Shown piece by piece: positions 27,785-35,824 of a DNA stretch of 64,000 bases. How positions within the stretch are numbered: position 1 is the stretch's first letter; each line of letters opens with the position of its first letter. Under the pieces are notes generated by a model. It saw only the letters and a list, made by a program, of their open reading frames with translations, did not search any database and was not told the DNA's origin. The DNA comes from an uncultured Oscillospiraceae bacterium (GTDB taxonomy: Bacteria; Bacillota; Clostridia; Oscillospirales; Acutalibacteraceae), in NCBI GenBank assembly GCA_900543795.1, contig UQSH01000002.1, forward strand, positions 1-64,000, in the 5' to 3' direction. The position numbers and the translations under genes were made by a program.

Positions 27785-29893
27785 TCAGGACAAAGGAGAG
27801 TACTTGTTTTTTCTGAAAATAAGATAGATAAAGCCTACAAGGGCAACGATTGCCAAAGCCGACCAAACGGTAAAGCCTGTTGTAAACACAGTGCCGATAT
27901 TATAAATCATAAACGAAATCAGATAAGCAAAAGCCGTTTGATAGCCGATTGCAAAAGCAGTCCATTTTGCATTGTTCATCTCTCTTTTTATCGCACCGAT
28001 TGCCGCAAAGCACGGAGCACAAAGCAAATTGAATGCAAGGAAGGAATACGCCGAAAGCATCGTAAAATCAGAAGCAAGACTGCCCCAAATTTCCGTGCCG
28101 TTTTCCGAAACCTCACCTGCAAAATGATAAAGCACACCATAGGTTGCAACAACATTTTCCTTTGCAATAAGGCCTGTTACCGCCGCAACCGCCGCTTTCC
28201 AATTTCCCCAACCGAGAGGAATGAAAATCCAGCTTATACATTTTCCGAGAAACGCAAGAACGGAATTATCAAGGCTTTCTACCATACAGAACCTGCCGTT
28301 TTCAATTCCGAAGCCCTGCAAAAACCACAAAACAATCGTTGAAAGCAAAATAACCGTTCCCGCTTTTTTTATAAATGACGAGGCACGCTCCCACATTGAG
28401 CGAAAAACATAGCCTGCCGTGGGCAAATGATATGCAGGAAGCTCCATAACAAACACAGCAGGATCGCCTGCAAAGCGCTTTGTTTTTTTAAGAATAATTC
28501 CCGAGGCAATTATTGCACCGATTCCGAGAAAATATGCGCTTGGAGCAACCCACCACGCACCGCCGAACAGTGCGCCTGCAATAAGCGCAATAATCGGAAG
28601 CTTTGCGCTGCAGGGAATAAATGTTGTTGTTATAACCGTCATTCTTCTGTCGCGTTCATTTTCTATCGTTCTTGACGCCATAATTCCCGGAACACCGCAG
28701 CCCGTGCCTATGAGCATCGGGATAAACGATTTTCCCGAAAGACCGAAGCGGCGGAAAATCCTGTCCATAATAAAGGCAATTCTTGCCATATATCCGCACC
28801 CTTCAAGAAGCGCAAGCAAAATAAACAAAACAAGCATTTGCGGAACAAAGCCGAGAACGGCGCCCACTCCCCCTATAATTCCGTCAACAACAAGACTGAT
28901 GAGCCACGGAGCACAATTGATTGCTTCAAGTCCGCCCGTTACCGCAGGAGGAATTAACTCGCCGAACAAAACATCGTTTACCCAATCTGTTGCCCGGCCG
29001 CCTATTGTGTTTATCGAAATATAATAAACAAGAAACATAACAACTGCAAAAATAGGAAGAGCAAGAAAACGGTTTGTTACGATTTTATCTATTTTATCTG
29101 AGGTGGAAAGCTTTCCTTTTGTTTTATTAATATAGCACAAATCAATAATTGAAGCAATATATGAATAGCGTTCATTTGTTATAATGCTTTCACTGTCATC
29201 ATCAAAATGCTTCTCTGCCCTTTTGATAATATCCTCCGCCTGCTGTGCGGAAAAGCCGTTTACCTGAATTTTATCATCGCGCTCAAAAAGCTTGATGGCA
29301 TAAAATCTTTTTTGATTTTCGGGAATATCTTTAAGCTTTTCTTCGATTTCTTCAAGGTATTTTTCCGCCTCTGCGGAAAATCTGTGAGCCCTTTGATATT
29401 CTCCGCTCTGTGCCTGCTCGCATACCGCCCTTGAAGCAGCCTCTATACCCTCGCCCTTCAGTGCGGAAATTTCAACAACCTTGCATCCGAGCACCCTTGA
29501 AAGCTTATCAAGCTTAATCTCATTTTCGCTTTTCCTTACAAGATCCATCATATTAATAGCAACAACAACAGGCACACCGAGCTCAAGAAGTTGAGTTGTT
29601 AAATAGAGATTTCTTTCAAGATTTGTTCCGTCAACAATATTAAGAATTGCATCGGGCTTTTCATCAAGTATGTAATTTCTTGCCACAACCTCTTCAAGAG
29701 TATATGGCGAAAGACTGTAAATTCCAGGCAAATCGGTTAATGTTACGCTTTTATCCGATTTAAGCCTGCCCTCCTTTTTTTCAACCGTTACTCCCGGCCA
29801 GTTGCCGACATATTGATTGGCACCCGTTAGCGCATTAAACAGGGTTGTTTTTCCGCTGTTTGGGTTGCCTGCAAGTGCTATTTTCAAACCCAT
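27785..29893 (-). CDS. feoB: Ferrous iron transporter FeoB
   Basis: 702 residues. Imports Fe2+ across the cytoplasmic membrane. An N-terminal G domain (GNPNSGKTT at residues 9-17, the LPGIYSL switch, NMMD) is followed by a helical regulatory domain and a membrane part with two gate regions of about eight to ten helices (LIGTGCGVPGIMASR; FIPCSAKLP). The protein ends in a short basic tail. FeoA proteins lie upstream and a Cys-rich partner downstream. Its own operator-like repeats at 29924-29958 suggest control separate from feoA. Confidence 0.96.
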   Translation of the reverse strand: MGLKIALAGNPNSGKTTLFNALTGANQYVGNWPGVTVEKKEGRLKSDKSVTLTDLPGIYSLSPYTLEEVVARNYILDEKPDAILNIVDGTNLERNLYLTTQLLELGVPVVVAINMMDLVRKSENEIKLDKLSRVLGCKVVEISALKGEGIEAASRAVCEQAQSGEYQRAHRFSAEAEKYLEEIEEKLKDIPENQKRFYAIKLFERDDKIQVNGFSAQQAEDIIKRAEKHFDDDSESIITNERYSYIASIIDLCYINKTKGKLSTSDKIDKIVTNRFLALPIFAVVMFLVYYISINTIGGRATDWVNDVLFGELIPPAVTGGLEAINCAPWLISLVVDGIIGGVGAVLGFVPQMLVLFILLALLEGCGYMARIAFIMDRIFRRFGLSGKSFIPMLIGTGCGVPGIMASRTIENERDRRMTVITTTFIPCSAKLPIIALIAGALFGGAWWVAPSAYFLGIGAIIASGIILKKTKRFAGDPAVFVMELPAYHLPTAGYVFRSMWERASSFIKKAGTVILLSTIVLWFLQGFGIENGRFCMVESLDNSVLAFLGKCISWIFIPLGWGNWKAAVAAVTGLIAKENVVATYGVLYHFAGEVSENGTEIWGSLASDFTMLSAYSFLAFNLLCAPCFAAIGAIKREMNNAKWTAFAIGYQTAFAYLISFMIYNIGTVFTTGFTVWSALAIVALVGFIYLIFRKNKYSPLS

Positions 29894-29923
29894 TTTTCTT
29901 TCCTCCTGCTTGTTTATATAGTT

Positions 29924-29958
29924 GTTAGGCTTCCTAATTACTGTTAGTTTCTCCTAAC
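29924..29958. promoter_or_regulatory. DtxR/IdeR-like operator pair upstream of feoB
   Basis: Two inverted repeats: TTAGG-CTT-CCTAA (29925-29937) and GTTAG-TTTCTC-CTAAC (29943-29958), 31-66 bp upstream of the feoB start. The half-site resembles the TTAGG/CCTAA halves known for iron-dependent DtxR-family repressors. Confidence 0.6.
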
Positions 29959-30032
29959 TTGTTATTCAAAAATTACACGCTTTTCAGCGCATAATCTTTT
30001 TTATCTTTATTACAGTCCGTCTGCGGTTGGGG

Positions 30033-30257
30033 CTACGCCTCTTCAACCTCAATATTTGCCGCATCTGCCTTGCGCAGAGAAAGCTCATAATTTCTAACGG
30101 TTACTTCAATAGGATCGCCGAGCGGAGCAACCTTGCGTATGTAAACCTCAACGCCCTTCGTTATTCCCATATCCATTATTCTTCGTTTAAGTGCGCCCTC
30201 GCCGTTTATCCTTTTAACGATAATGCGTGAGCCGATTTTTGCATCCTTTAATGTCAT
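30033..30257 (-). CDS. feoA: FeoA-family protein (feoB-proximal)
   Basis: 74 residues, SH3-like beta fold; small cytoplasmic partner of FeoB. The pattern TLKDAKIGSRIIVKRI...RRIMDMGITKGVEVYIRKVAPLGDPIEVTVRNYELSLR is typical, with the RxxDMGITxG and GDPIEV segments. The ATG is preceded by GAGGATTTGCGG. It is the second of two feoA genes in tandem, 35 bp after the first. Confidence 0.9.
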   Translation of the reverse strand: MTLKDAKIGSRIIVKRINGEGALKRRIMDMGITKGVEVYIRKVAPLGDPIEVTVRNYELSLRKADAANIEVEEA

Positions 30258-30292
30258 ACCGCAAATCCTCCCTATTAATAATATATTATTAA

Positions 30293-30502
30293 TTAAACCA
30301 TAATTTTATTAGCCGCACCCCTGCTTATTGCAATGCGTGAATTTTTAATGTTAACTATAAGGCTTCCGCCAAGGCTGTTTATAACGGTTACGGCAGCACC
30401 CTCAACAAAGCCGAGGCTTTCAAGATGACGCTTTGTTTCCTCTCGTGCTTCAACCTTTATTATTTTCATTTCTTTTCCGTGATCTGCCATGGAAAGAGGC
30501 AT
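30293..30502 (-). CDS. feoA: FeoA-family protein (promoter-proximal)
   Basis: 69 residues from the ATG at 30502, which has GGGGGA seven bases upstream; the upstream TTG at 30508 is less likely. It keeps the FeoA core (HLESLGFVEGAAVTVINSLGGSLIVNIKNSRIAI) but is diverged from its neighbour. Tandem FeoA proteins are common in Clostridia; one may act on FeoB and the other on another step. It follows two operator-like repeats at 30523-30573. Confidence 0.85.
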   Translation of the reverse strand: MPLSMADHGKEMKIIKVEAREETKRHLESLGFVEGAAVTVINSLGGSLIVNIKNSRIAISRGAANKIMV

Positions 30503-30522
30503 AAACAAATCCCCCTTTTTGA

Positions 30523-30573
30523 GTTAGTATTAACTAACACAAGTGCAAAAATAATTAGTTAGTATTTCCTAAC
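30523..30573. promoter_or_regulatory. DtxR/IdeR-like operator pair upstream of the feoA genes
   Basis: GTTAG-TATTAA-CTAAC (30523-30538) and GTTAG-TATTTC-CTAAC (30558-30573) are inverted repeats of identical geometry, 35 bp apart, lying 21-71 bp upstream of feoA. The same GTTAG-N6-CTAAC form occurs before feoB. Confidence 0.6.
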
Positions 30574-30637
30574 CGATTAGAATATACCACAGGAAATTAA
30601 AAAAGTCAACACTTTTTTTCAAGAAAATAAAAATTCA

Positions 30638-30666
30638 TTGCAACACTTTGGGCAATATTTTATACT
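30638..30666 (+). promoter_or_regulatory. Promoter of the ECF sigma gene
   Basis: TTGCAA (30638-30643), 17-bp spacer, TATACT (30661-30666). This looks like a housekeeping promoter; I see no obvious ECF-type autoregulatory -35 (AAC motif). Confidence 0.5.
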
Positions 30667-30723
30667 TAAAGAGTGAAGACACAATTGTTTCTTTATTTAC
30701 TGCTTTGCAAGGGAGGAATGAAT

Positions 30724-31236
30724 ATGGCAGACAAAGAGCTGATTATAAAAGCAAAAAACGGCGACGCAGACGCCTTTTGCCTGCTTTACGGCGAATACAA
30801 GGACAGGCTTTTCCGCTATGCCTACTATAAGCTCGGAAATTATGAGGACGCAGAGGACGCCGTTTCAAGCTGTGTTCTTTCTGCCTTTGAGCAAATCAAA
30901 ACGCTCAAACGCCCCGAGGCGTTTAACGCTTGGATTTTCCGCATTCTTTTCTGCGCCTGCTCCTCGCAAATCAAGGAGCAAATTGAAAGGCGAAGCAGAA
31001 GCGAAGCCGCAGAAAATCTTTTGCCCGATACCGAAAGCGGCGAAAGGCATATTGAAAGAAGCGAGCTAAAATTCGCCCTTGAAAAGCTGACCGAGGAGGA
31101 AAGAGACATTGTTTTGCTTTCCGTTTTGGGAGGCCTAAAAAGCAGAGAAATTGCAAAAATAAGCTCATTAACCTCAGGCTCCGTGCGCTCAAAGCTGAGC
31201 AGAAGCCTTGCGAAAATGAGAGAATATTTGGAGTGA
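30724..31236 (+). CDS. ECF-type RNA polymerase sigma factor
   Basis: 170 residues from the ATG at 30724, seven bases after GGGAGG; the ATG at 30718 is too close to it. Region 2 covers about residues 10-75 (DAFCLLYGEYKDRLFRYAYYKLGNYEDAEDAVSSCVL; WIFRIL) and region 4 about 110-165 (LTEEERDIVLLSVLGGLKSREIAKISSLTSGSVRSKLSRSLAKMRE). Such factors redirect polymerase in response to envelope or other signals and are usually held by a membrane anti-sigma encoded next door. The next gene has a cytoplasmic head, one membrane helix and a large outer domain, and fits that role. Promoter targets are unknown. Confidence 0.88.
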   Translation: MADKELIIKAKNGDADAFCLLYGEYKDRLFRYAYYKLGNYEDAEDAVSSCVLSAFEQIKTLKRPEAFNAWIFRILFCACSSQIKEQIERRSRSEAAENLLPDTESGERHIERSELKFALEKLTEEERDIVLLSVLGGLKSREIAKISSLTSGSVRSKLSRSLAKMREYLE

Positions 31237-31398
31237 TTTAGTGTGAAAATCACACTAAATCAATTATATCACCCTCAAAATTTGCCAAAGGCATAATTTT
31301 GAGATGGCTAAATTCCCATTATACGCCTTATCCGGCTACAATAAGGCGTTAGGATTTTTTATTAACTATGTGTAGCCGGAAAGGCTATGGGAATTATT
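31235..31398 (+). ncRNA. Structured RNA segment between the sigma and beta-propeller genes, candidate cis-regulator
   Basis: Three consecutive hairpins fill the 162-nt gap. Hairpin 1 (31235-31261) is a perfect 12-bp stem overlapping the sigma stop codon. Hairpin 2 (31274-31303) pairs CTCAAAATT with AATTTTGAG plus TGCC with GGCA. In region 3, ACGCCTTAT (31323-31331) can pair with ATAAGGCGT (31341-31349), followed five bases later by six T. Alternatively AATTCCCAT (31311-31319), GCCTT and CCGGCTACA (31332-31340) can pair with TGTAGCCGG (31371-31379), AAGGC and ATGGGAATT (31387-31395). The second fold buries the ribosome site of the next gene. The two are mutually exclusive. Confidence 0.55.
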
Positions 31399-33276
31399 AT
31401 GAAAAAAAATAAAGACAATTTCAAATTTATAAAAAATAAATTTGAAAGCGAGGCACCCGAAGCGCCTGCTTCGCTGAGCGAAAACGAAATCAAAAATAAA
31501 ATTGAAGGCAAAGAAGCGCACAAAATTATAAAAATAAAAAAGCGTTTTCCGATAAAGGCAGTTGCCTCTTGTGCGGCGTGCTTTGTGCTTGTTTTTGCCC
31601 TGCTGACCTCGGGGATTTTAAAAACGGGAACAGGCTCAGCAGAGCCAAACGAAATTCAGTCGTTTAAAAGCTATGACGAAATTGAAGGCTATGTTTCAAA
31701 AATCAACCGCGTTTCCCTTTTTTCGTATGGAAATCTCAAGGGCGATAATATGATTACGGAGGAGTCCGCTTCCTCCGACGGAGTCTCCTCTTCCTCGCAC
31801 GCCGAAACATACAGGCAGGTTGAAAATGTTGACGAGGCAGACATTATAAAAACAGACGGAGAATATATCTATTACGCATATAATTCAAGCGTTTACATTT
31901 ATAGGGCAAACGGCGATGAGCCGTATCAAACCGGCGTTATTGATATTGACGATAATGGCTACATTGGCGAAATGTATCTTGACGACGGTATTTTAACGGT
32001 TATATATAACGATTATACCTATTCGCAGGAGAAGGATTTTATACAGGGAAGCACGGTTGCACAATCATTTGATGTTTCAGCCGCCGAGAGCCCAAGGGAG
32101 ATAAGCTCATATAGTCAGAGCGGATATTACTCCTCCTCGCGTATGATTGACGGACGGATTTATCTTATCACAGGCTGCCATCTTTATGATAGCTCACAGA
32201 TTATTCCGAGCATTTCGGAAAACTCAAAAGCCTCACAAATTCCCTGCACGGATATTTACTACACGGGAAGGCCCTCCGCCGCATCATACACCGTTGTAAG
32301 CGCATTTAACCCCAAAACAGGCGAAAAAAAAGCGTCTGCAAAAGCATTTTTCGGCGGAGCAGACGAAGTTTACTGCAATGAAAGCAATTTATATATAACA
32401 AGCTTTGAGAGCGCATCTAATGACATTGCCTCCCTGTACCGTTCAGACAGCTTATCGTTTATAAACAACGGAAAAACGCACATTATAAAAATAGCCCTCG
32501 GCGAGAACGAGCTTAAAATAACGGCAAAAGGAGAGGTTAGCGGAACGGTTAACAATCAGTTTTCATTAGACGAATATAACGGCTATCTGCGTATTGCAGT
32601 TACCGACTATTCCGATGATAGCGGAGAAAGCGAGAGCGCAGTTTATATCCTTGATGAAAATTTAGAAGAAACGGGCAGTATAACAGGCATTGCGCAGGGC
32701 GAGCACATAGAGGCGGTTCGCTTTGCAAAAGAAACCGCTTATGTTATAACATATAAGCAAACAGACCCGCTTTTTGTTATTGATTTATCAAATCCGAAGG
32801 AGCCGAAAATGCTTGGAAGCGTTGAAATAACAGGCTTTTCAAGTATGCTTATTCCGCTTGAAAACGGCAGAATTTTAGGCATTGGCTTTGAAACAGAGCA
32901 GGGCGAATACGGCGAGGTCAGAAGCGGAATTAAGCTTGTTTTGTTTGACGCATCAAGCCCTGCCGAGCCAAAAATTATCAGCACACAGGTTTTGGACGGC
33001 TTTGATTCGGAAGCGCAGTACACCCATAAGGCTATAGCCGTTAATAACGAAAAGGGCTACTATGCAATTCCCGTTAATTTTTACGATTCACAAAATCAAA
33101 AAACAGGCGTTGCCGCATTTACTGTTGAAAACGACGAAATCAAAATAACAAACACCTTTATAAATAACGCCGCGCAAAGCTATTCATATACACAAAGATG
33201 CACCTTTGCAGGAGATTATGTTTACAGCATGGCATTATCAAACGCACCGCAGATTTTTGCATATCATTACGAGTAA
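31399..33276 (+). CDS. Membrane-anchored beta-propeller protein, probable anti-sigma partner
   Basis: 625 residues from the ATG at 31399, or 629 from the ATG at 31387. A basic cytoplasmic head of about 50 residues (with PASLSENEIKNKIE), one membrane helix (about 55-75) and a large extracellular region. The outer part begins with a Ser-rich linker and a YRQVENVDEADIIKTDGEYIYY motif, the hallmark of the secreted beta-propeller family PF09826. Repeated blades follow (IYLITG; YVITYKQ; YVYSMALS). The short head, placement after an ECF sigma gene and single helix suggest an anti-sigma factor with an outside sensor. The head lacks a zinc-finger anti-sigma motif, so this role is inference. Confidence 0.75.
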   Translation: MKKNKDNFKFIKNKFESEAPEAPASLSENEIKNKIEGKEAHKIIKIKKRFPIKAVASCAACFVLVFALLTSGILKTGTGSAEPNEIQSFKSYDEIEGYVSKINRVSLFSYGNLKGDNMITEESASSDGVSSSSHAETYRQVENVDEADIIKTDGEYIYYAYNSSVYIYRANGDEPYQTGVIDIDDNGYIGEMYLDDGILTVIYNDYTYSQEKDFIQGSTVAQSFDVSAAESPREISSYSQSGYYSSSRMIDGRIYLITGCHLYDSSQIIPSISENSKASQIPCTDIYYTGRPSAASYTVVSAFNPKTGEKKASAKAFFGGADEVYCNESNLYITSFESASNDIASLYRSDSLSFINNGKTHIIKIALGENELKITAKGEVSGTVNNQFSLDEYNGYLRIAVTDYSDDSGESESAVYILDENLEETGSITGIAQGEHIEAVRFAKETAYVITYKQTDPLFVIDLSNPKEPKMLGSVEITGFSSMLIPLENGRILGIGFETEQGEYGEVRSGIKLVLFDASSPAEPKIISTQVLDGFDSEAQYTHKAIAVNNEKGYYAIPVNFYDSQNQKTGVAAFTVENDEIKITNTFINNAAQSYSYTQRCTFAGDYVYSMALSNAPQIFAYHYE

Positions 33277-33283
33277 TATAAAG

Positions 33284-33318
33284 AAAGCCGCAAAAGCAAA
33301 AATGCTTTTGCGGCTTTT
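33284..33318. terminator. Bidirectional terminator between the beta-propeller and sugar kinase genes
   Basis: A 15-bp perfect stem: GCCGCAAAAGCA (33287-33298) and TGCTTTTGCGGC (33303-33314), extended by AAA/TTT, with an AAAA loop and T runs. It serves convergent genes. Confidence 0.85.
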
Positions 33319-33334
33319 GCATTATCATAAATTT

Positions 33335-34507
33335 TTAAAGCTCCACTCCGTCTGCCGTTTTGCAGAAATGGATTGAAAAATCATTTTTATACTGCGGATA
33401 AGCTCTTAAATATTCCTCTTTAAGAAATTCGCTGACTTCCTCTCTTTTATTTGGATTTATCAGCGCAATTGACGAACCATTGAAGCCGGCTCCGCTGAAG
33501 CGTCCGCCGTAAACACCGTCGCATTTAAGCATAATTTCATAAAGCGTTTTCAGCTCGGGCGAGCCTGTTTCCCAATTATAAATCGAGGAATATCCCGACT
33601 CAAACATTATTTTGCCGAACTCCTCTATATTTCCGCTCTCCCACGCCTTTGCACCACGCTGAACTCGGCTGAACTCACCGTAAAAATGCTCGGCTCTTCT
33701 GCGCCACGCAGGCGGAATTTTATCCTTATGCTCATCAAAAACCTCTTTGGGAACATCACGCATATAGGAATCCTTGAAGCTTCCGTACGGTATTCCCGCA
33801 AAGGCACGCAGAGCAAACGAAGCCGCCTTTGCCTCATCAACTCTTGAATTAAACGCCGTGTTTGCAAGCTTTCTTTCCTTGCCTGAAAAAATTACGGCAA
33901 ATTCATACTCCGGCATATTGCTGCTTGTTGGTATAAGCTTATAGGAATCATCAAGCGTATCAAGAAAAAGCAAATGATCCTTTTTTGAATAAACCTCGCA
34001 GCTTTGGTCCATTTTGCCGACATTCATTTCAAGATAATCGTGCTCCGCATAAAGAGCAATATCAATAAGCTCCGCTCTTGACAGCGTTATATCATTTATC
34101 TTGCAGATTGCACAGATATACGAAATAAGCACCGCCGCAGACGAGGAAAGTCCCCCAACGGGCAAGCTGCCGTAAATAAAGCCGATTAATCCCTTTTCAA
34201 TTCTGTGCTTTCTTTTCAGCGAAACGAACGCCGCCTTTGCAAAATCGCCCCAATCATAGCTTCTTTGAGGAAGCTCATAAGCCGAAAACTCTGCAACGCC
34301 TTCAAAGTTTCCGCTGAAAATTTTAACCTCGCCGTTTTCAGTCGGCAAAAATCTGATTTCAACTCCGTGATTTATTGCAAAGCCCGAAATAAGACCGTGC
34401 TGATAATCCGAATGAGCCCCCACGGGAGCAATTCTGTAAGGACAATAAACAGAAAGCGGCTCCTCGGCAGTGTTAAACAATTTTTTGAACTGTGATGTAA
34501 TATCCAT
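33335..34507 (-). CDS. GHMP-family sugar kinase, galactokinase/galacturonokinase-like
   Basis: 390 residues from the ATG at 34507, with GGGG seven bases upstream. GHMP motifs are clear: the ATP-binding LPVGGLSSSAAV (115-126) and the C-terminal GGRFSGAGFNGSSIAL. The sugar-binding signature reads PYRIAPVGAHSDYQHG (about 23-38), whereas true galactokinases have GEHTDYN. The GAH.D.Q.G form is what I recall from plant galacturonokinase, so the substrate may be galacturonate or another sugar, phosphorylated at C1. It lies divergent from a glycan cluster containing UDP-galactopyranose mutase, which suggests supply of a nucleotide-sugar precursor. Confidence 0.8.
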   Translation of the reverse strand: MDITSQFKKLFNTAEEPLSVYCPYRIAPVGAHSDYQHGLISGFAINHGVEIRFLPTENGEVKIFSGNFEGVAEFSAYELPQRSYDWGDFAKAAFVSLKRKHRIEKGLIGFIYGSLPVGGLSSSAAVLISYICAICKINDITLSRAELIDIALYAEHDYLEMNVGKMDQSCEVYSKKDHLLFLDTLDDSYKLIPTSSNMPEYEFAVIFSGKERKLANTAFNSRVDEAKAASFALRAFAGIPYGSFKDSYMRDVPKEVFDEHKDKIPPAWRRRAEHFYGEFSRVQRGAKAWESGNIEEFGKIMFESGYSSIYNWETGSPELKTLYEIMLKCDGVYGGRFSGAGFNGSSIALINPNKREEVSEFLKEEYLRAYPQYKNDFSIHFCKTADGVEL

Positions 34508-34606
34508 ATTAAACCCCTTATTAATCAATCATCATATATCTATATTAGCACAATCCTTTTGCAATAGCAACCAAAGAAAATTTACAAAACCGATTTCGTA
34601 TTATTG

Positions 34607-34635
34607 TTGACACCTATAATATAATAATATATAAT
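34607..34635 (+). promoter_or_regulatory. Strong promoter of the glycan gene cluster
   Basis: TTGACA (34607-34612), 17-bp spacer, TATAAT (34630-34635): full consensus. Transcription would start about 38 nt before the first glycosyltransferase gene. Confidence 0.75.
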
Positions 34636-34679
34636 AAAGTAAATTATTGTGGAATATTATGCGTAGGTAGGGTAACGCA

Positions 34680-35810
34680 ATGAATGATATTAAGGTTTCC
34701 GTTATAATCCCCGTTTATAACGCAGAACGCTATCTTAAAAAATGCCTTGAAAGCGTTATTAATCAAACGCTCAGGGAAATAGAAATCATCTGCATTGACG
34801 ACGGCTCAACAGATTCCTCCGTTTCAATTCTTAACGAATATGCAAAAAAAGACCGCCGCATAACAGTTTTAACTCAGCAAAATCTTTTTGCCGGAGCGGC
34901 AAGAAACAACGGAATGAGCTGTGCCGTCGGAAAATATTATGCCTTTTGGGATTCAGACGATTACTTTGAGCCCGAGGCACTTGAAACGCTTTACCGCAAA
35001 TGCGAAAAGGAAAACGCAGATATTTGCCTTTGCGCCGCCTACACCTTTAACGACGGCTCAGATAAAAGGAGCGTTGACGAAGCAATTTTGAAAAGAAGAT
35101 TTCTGCCGAGGGAAAGTGCTTTCTCAATTGAAACGCACCCGCAGTATATCTTCAATATGGCTTCAAATGTTCCGTGGCAACGGCTTTTCAGAGCCGATTT
35201 CATAAAGGAGCATTCCCTTGAATTTCAAAATCTCCGCCACGCAAACGACACCTATTTCGTTTTGAGTGCAACATATTACGCAAAAAGAATAACCTACACT
35301 CAAAAGCCGCTTATTAATTACAGAACGAATAACTCCTCAAGCGTAACGGGAAAGGCATCGGCAGACCCGCTTTGCGCATATAAGGCGTATAAAGCCGTTT
35401 ATGATAAAATCACGGCAGAGGGAATTTCCGAAAGTGCACTTCAAAGCTTTTACAACAGGCTTTACAACGGCTTAATAAGAAGCATACTGCTTCAAAACGA
35501 GGACGCCTCAATGAACGCCGTTTTCGATAAAATCAAAAACGAGGGCTTTGAGCATTTCAAAATTGATGAGCATATTGCAGAGGATTACTGCTATTTTAAG
35601 AGCGACCGTGAGGATATGCTTTTTATTAAGGAGCACACCCTTTGCGAATTTTTAATGTTTAAATACAGAAAAGAAAATGCAAACAGGCAGTTTTACAAAA
35701 GAAATGCCGAAAAAACGCTGAAAATCAGGCTTGCAAGGAAAATCAGCTCTCTTGTTCCGGCAGACAGCAGGCTTTATGATATAGGCAAAAAAATACTTAA
35801 ATTCAAATAA
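34680..35810 (+). CDS. Family 2 glycosyltransferase
   Basis: 376 residues. GT-A fold at the N-terminus: VSVIIPVYNAERYL, the nucleotide-binding CIDDGSTDSS (about 38-47) and the metal-binding DSDDYF near 97. The C-terminal 170 residues are helical with many basic residues, probably membrane- or acceptor-associated. It is first in a cluster with UDP-galactopyranose mutase and two more GT2 enzymes, so it likely builds a cell-surface polysaccharide from a nucleotide sugar. Donor and acceptor cannot be read. The start has GTAGGG upstream and a consensus promoter. Confidence 0.85.
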   Translation: MNDIKVSVIIPVYNAERYLKKCLESVINQTLREIEIICIDDGSTDSSVSILNEYAKKDRRITVLTQQNLFAGAARNNGMSCAVGKYYAFWDSDDYFEPEALETLYRKCEKENADICLCAAYTFNDGSDKRSVDEAILKRRFLPRESAFSIETHPQYIFNMASNVPWQRLFRADFIKEHSLEFQNLRHANDTYFVLSATYYAKRITYTQKPLINYRTNNSSSVTGKASADPLCAYKAYKAVYDKITAEGISESALQSFYNRLYNGLIRSILLQNEDASMNAVFDKIKNEGFEHFKIDEHIAEDYCYFKSDREDMLFIKEHTLCEFLMFKYRKENANRQFYKRNAEKTLKIRLARKISSLVPADSRLYDIGKKILKFK

Positions 35811-35824
35811 AAGAGGTTAACGCA

